From assembly GCA_963978895.1 (NCBI GenBank), contig OZ022246.1, forward strand, positions 3,581,955 to 3,645,954: DNA of 64,000 nt. The letters run 5' to 3'. This document shows positions 27,440 to 64,000 of the stretch, piece after piece (the first letter of the stretch is position 1; the number at the start of each line of letters is the position of its first letter). The notes beneath the pieces were generated by a model that was given only the letters and a program-made list of their open reading frames with translations, had not been told where the DNA came from and did no database searches. The position numbers and the translations under genes are program-made. Source of the stretch: Erpobdella octoculata. Its lineage: Eukaryota > Annelida > Clitellata > Hirudinida > Erpobdellidae.

Positions 27440-28870
27440 ACTTAGCAGCAGCCATATAGCAAGAGGATGAAATGACTGACTTACTCAGATGATTTCTTGG
27501 ACATCAACAAAGCAGCTACCGCTCATCGCTAAGCTCAGCTTAGCTGCAAAAAATCGAGAGAGAGAGAGAGAGAGAAAACGGCTTAAATTAACGGCTATTC
27601 GAGTGGTCTATAAATTTTTATTCAGACTAATCCAGCTGTTTTGTTGAATGTAGGCTAGCAATCAAAACAACATTAGCGATGAAGCACATCGCATAGCATA
27701 GAAAGAATTAAACAACTAACTACATGCATTTTGTAAAATTGCGTCTCATTTTAGCTGCATGACCTCGGAGAAGTTTTGGCCTTGAGATGGATCTTTTAAT
27801 GGCTGTGATTAGCTAGGAATGACTTTCGGCTGTCACCGCGTCTGTTCAGCTACGGCGCGCCGCGCAATCGCTTCAAAGTCGCCTCGTTTCCACTGCTGTA
27901 CGTTGATAAGCAAATTAGCAGCTGCTAGCTAGCTAGTCACTGCAGCTTGAAGTTAATAAAAAGATATTGCTAACTTTTTTTAACTTTTCTCGGAGGTTGG
28001 CATGAATTGTTTATTGAAATGTTTAGAGCTGTTCTGCGTTTGCAAAAAATTGAAAATAAACAAAGTTTGGCTGCTTACTGCTTGTGCTTCGAGGTTTCTG
28101 CGTGTGATTAAATTGCGTTATGTTCGTTGTTATCTGTTGTGTATACTGTAGTGTATGTATAGATAAGTATGATGATGCAAATTACATAATTTCTCCTGGG
28201 TGGTGTTGTAAGAAAAGAATAGGCGTTCATAAGCATTAGAGTCAGAGGTGAGGATGAACGGACGAACATACAAACAAATATACGAACAAACAAACAAACA
28301 AACAGACAAAGGAACAAATGAATATAACTTCAATCTCATCCATTCTACAATTTGCAATGCTGAGCCCATGCAAACAAAATTGTCCGAATTAATTATTAAT
28401 CCACAGATGTTTTTGGAACATTAACAACTTATTAAATAAAATTCTACCTTAACTATCTATAAACCAGTATAAAACGTAAGAATAACTAACTTTTTCGTGT
28501 TAAACATTCAGTTCTAAAATATTCAGATATTTTTTTCACATAAATCAAAATAAAAAATCTTGTGAAGACAAAGATGTTAAGTTTAAATTTTTGTGTGTGC
28601 GTGGGTGTATTTATTTTCAAACAAACACTTTGGAGTAGATTTATCAGCGGCGTAGTTGAAGGGAGAGAGGGGCGGCCATAGCCTAGCCTAGCCAGAGAGT
28701 GCTGGCCATATATAAATACCCACGCAATTCTCCTCATGATAGAAAGTCTTTAAAAAAAGACTTGTTTTGAAATCTCAAAGAGGATTAACAACGGACAATC
28801 ATGAGGAGGGGGGGAGGACGAGGGGAGACTATCAATTTCACAGGGAAGATTAAAAGCTTTGGACAATTAA
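27440..28870. other. Gene-free stretch
   Basis: Only a short GA tract (27556-27576) and CAAA-type repeats (28268-28310) stand out. No exon with splice borders and a recognisable product was found. Confidence 0.3.
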
Positions 28871-28875
28871 TTGGA

Positions 28876-28926
28876 TCGTCGTCGTCGTCATCATCATCGT
28901 CGTCATCATCATCATCATCATCATCG
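28876..28926. repeat. (TCG)n/(TCA)n microsatellite
   Basis: Seventeen or so trinucleotides of TCG and TCA. Confidence 0.9.
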
Positions 28927-29099
28927 GCTTTCATTGTTGTTTTATACTATTCCTCAAAAAATGTCTACTCAGAGAGGAATGTCAATGAAAGAAAAAATTG
29001 CATTCGTTAATGTGAAGCACTCAGTTTTGTCTGTTTACATCACAACAATCGTTGTTTCCCTCCCACTTAAAGGTCAAAAAGCAGTTCTTCAAACTCCCC

Positions 29100-29650
29100 T
29101 TAAAACCACTCACCTTTATACCCACCCCTTTGTAACCAGCTTTTTATAACCACTTTTTTTACAGCCGCCCCTTTATAACCACTCCTTTGAAATTTTAGGG
29201 TCTTCAGACGGACCAGGCCAGGCCGGGCTGAACCTGAAGTCTAGCCGGCCGAGCAAAGATTTTTTCCCAAGTATACATGGGGGTTTTAGGGCTATAAGAA
29301 CGAGCTGGGACTGGCTCTAATTAGACCGACCGGACCGTGCCTGGAATATTGGCTGTTGAAACGGGCCGGGTCGGACCGGACCGTGAAAAATCGGCCCGTA
29401 ATAGCCGCCCTTTTAAAAATTCGCTGTATAGCAGCCCTTTTAAAACAACTTTATAATAATTTTGTATGACCATCTTCATAACCACCCACTTCAAAACAAC
29501 CCCATTTATAGCCACCCACTTCAAAACCACCCTTTATAACCACCCATTTATCAACATCTCCATAACCGCCCAATTTATAATCATCTCTTTTTTTCAACCA
29601 TTCTTTTTATAAACAACCCCGTACTTTATAACCACGCCCTCCTTAACTTC
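29100..29650. repeat. Degenerate tandem repeat of a CCACCC-TTTATAA unit
   Basis: Units of about 14-17 bp built as CC(A/G)CCC, then TTTATAA, occur before and after a GC-rich block at 29205-29400. Divergence between copies is high, so this is an old array, possibly interrupted by an insertion. Confidence 0.65.
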
Positions 29651-30040
29651 CCTCTTCGAAACAGCTCCTTTAAAAGTCACGAAAGATTAAATAACTCTTT
29701 TCAAATGGTGGGATTTTTATTTCAATTAATTTTTTATATGACATTTCATTCTCCTGATACGATTTTTCGAGAGCGTCGTTTTGCCTTTTTATGGATAAAA
29801 TAAATACCCATTGGCCCAGCTTTGCCCACCTTTGCCTACCTTGGTCAACCATGCTGCTCGCTCAAAGTATCTATGATCTGTGCAGGGAAGCAGATAGTCC
29901 GCATTGGACAAACCCGGACTTTGACGCCAGTGCACAAACTTGTAAGCAAATCTGATTTGCTCCGTGGTTTTTCGTCTGCAAAGGTCAAATAATAATTCGT
30001 CTTCACTCACAGATACCATCAATCCACTAACAAGGATTGA

Positions 30041-30041
30041 G

Positions 30042-30103
<62 letters not shown>

Positions 30104-30172
30104 GAAGGGAGAGAGGGAGGGAGAGAGAGAGGGAGAAAAAGAGAGAGAGAGAGAGGGAGAGGGAGAGAGAGA
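30041..30172. repeat. (GA)n tract upstream of the semaphorin start
   Basis: About 130 bp of GAGA with GGGA interruptions, ending roughly 360 bp before the first ATG of the semaphorin. A promoter role is possible, but GA tracts are frequent across this window. Confidence 0.85.
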
Positions 30173-30533
30173 TGTACCTGCATTTGCATCTCAATCGACG
30201 ACCGAAAGAGTGTGCGCGGTTGAATGAAAGTAGGAAAAAGCGAAGTTTTAAGTTCGAACAGCATCCGTGAGAGAACAAAAACTTTCAAAAAAATGGAGTT
30301 TTTTGCATTTAAACTGTTCAGTTTTGAAATTTTCGAAGCGAAACGATAAATAATAAACGAGAAGTTGAATTTTTGTAGCGCTGCGTAAAATAAACTAACT
30401 ATTTCTTTTTTTTTTTGTTGCCCATGTTTCCGACCAGCTTTCTTTTTGGCGCGAAATAAACTTCGACATGATGGACGGCGGAGAATCGGATTCGGATTGA
30501 TACAACAACAACAAAAAATCAGAAGAGCCGTAA

Positions 30534-63966
<33,433 letters not shown>

Positions 63967-64000
63967 GTGAGTTAGAGTTTTTTTCTATTCTAATATCTAG

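Noticed and set aside
29789..30022. 77-codon minus-strand frame as a gene or LINE piece
   Set aside because: I recognise no family motif and no splice context.

Overview
The window is nuclear DNA of an invertebrate animal. It holds spliced protein-coding exons with GT-AG borders, animal-type chromatin and guidance genes, a nuclear tRNA, Helitron and hAT transposons, and an exceptional load of simple and tandem repeats. TTAGGG-type interstitial repeats argue against an insect. A lophotrochozoan (mollusc or annelid) is my guess from gene style only; I cannot fix the species.

Layout. 1-1169: minus-strand Helitron 5' ends around a ~157-bp tandem repeat. 1230-5520: a 4.3-kb minisatellite of 16-18-bp units built on a near-palindrome. 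5574-6521: Helitron fragments in opposite orientations. 7041-10559: nine plus-strand exons forming the C-terminal end of a BAZ2-like chromatin-remodelling subunit (two PHD fingers, then a bromodomain). 11958-14650: a candidate inverted-repeat transposon full of TTAGGG-containing repeats, itself hit by a 1.16-kb hAT element with a clear 8-bp target duplication that carries a LINE scrap. 17157-19711: about 142 near-identical copies of an 18-bp unit. 20-30 kb: gene-poor, with many microsatellites and one strong hairpin.

30534 to the window end: seven plus-strand exons of a class-5-like semaphorin, from signal peptide into the sema domain; the gene continues beyond the window. Its 16-kb first intron begins with a probable GC donor and holds a 5.56-kb autonomous-type Helitron (37936-43498, minus strand) inserted in an (AT)n tract. 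That Helitron encodes a three-exon Rep/helicase with one in-frame stop. Later introns carry an intact-looking tRNA-Asn(GUU) next to a tRNA-derived SINE, a Helitron cluster at 55.07-57.36 kb, a 24-bp palindromic satellite, an inverted pair of tRNA-like sequences and a 190-bp direct duplication.

The two host genes are unrelated in role: one reads chromatin marks in the nucleus, the other is a secreted or membrane guidance cue. They lie head to tail on the same strand about 20 kb apart. Everything else is transposon or repeat. No prokaryotic system, CRISPR array or virus was seen.
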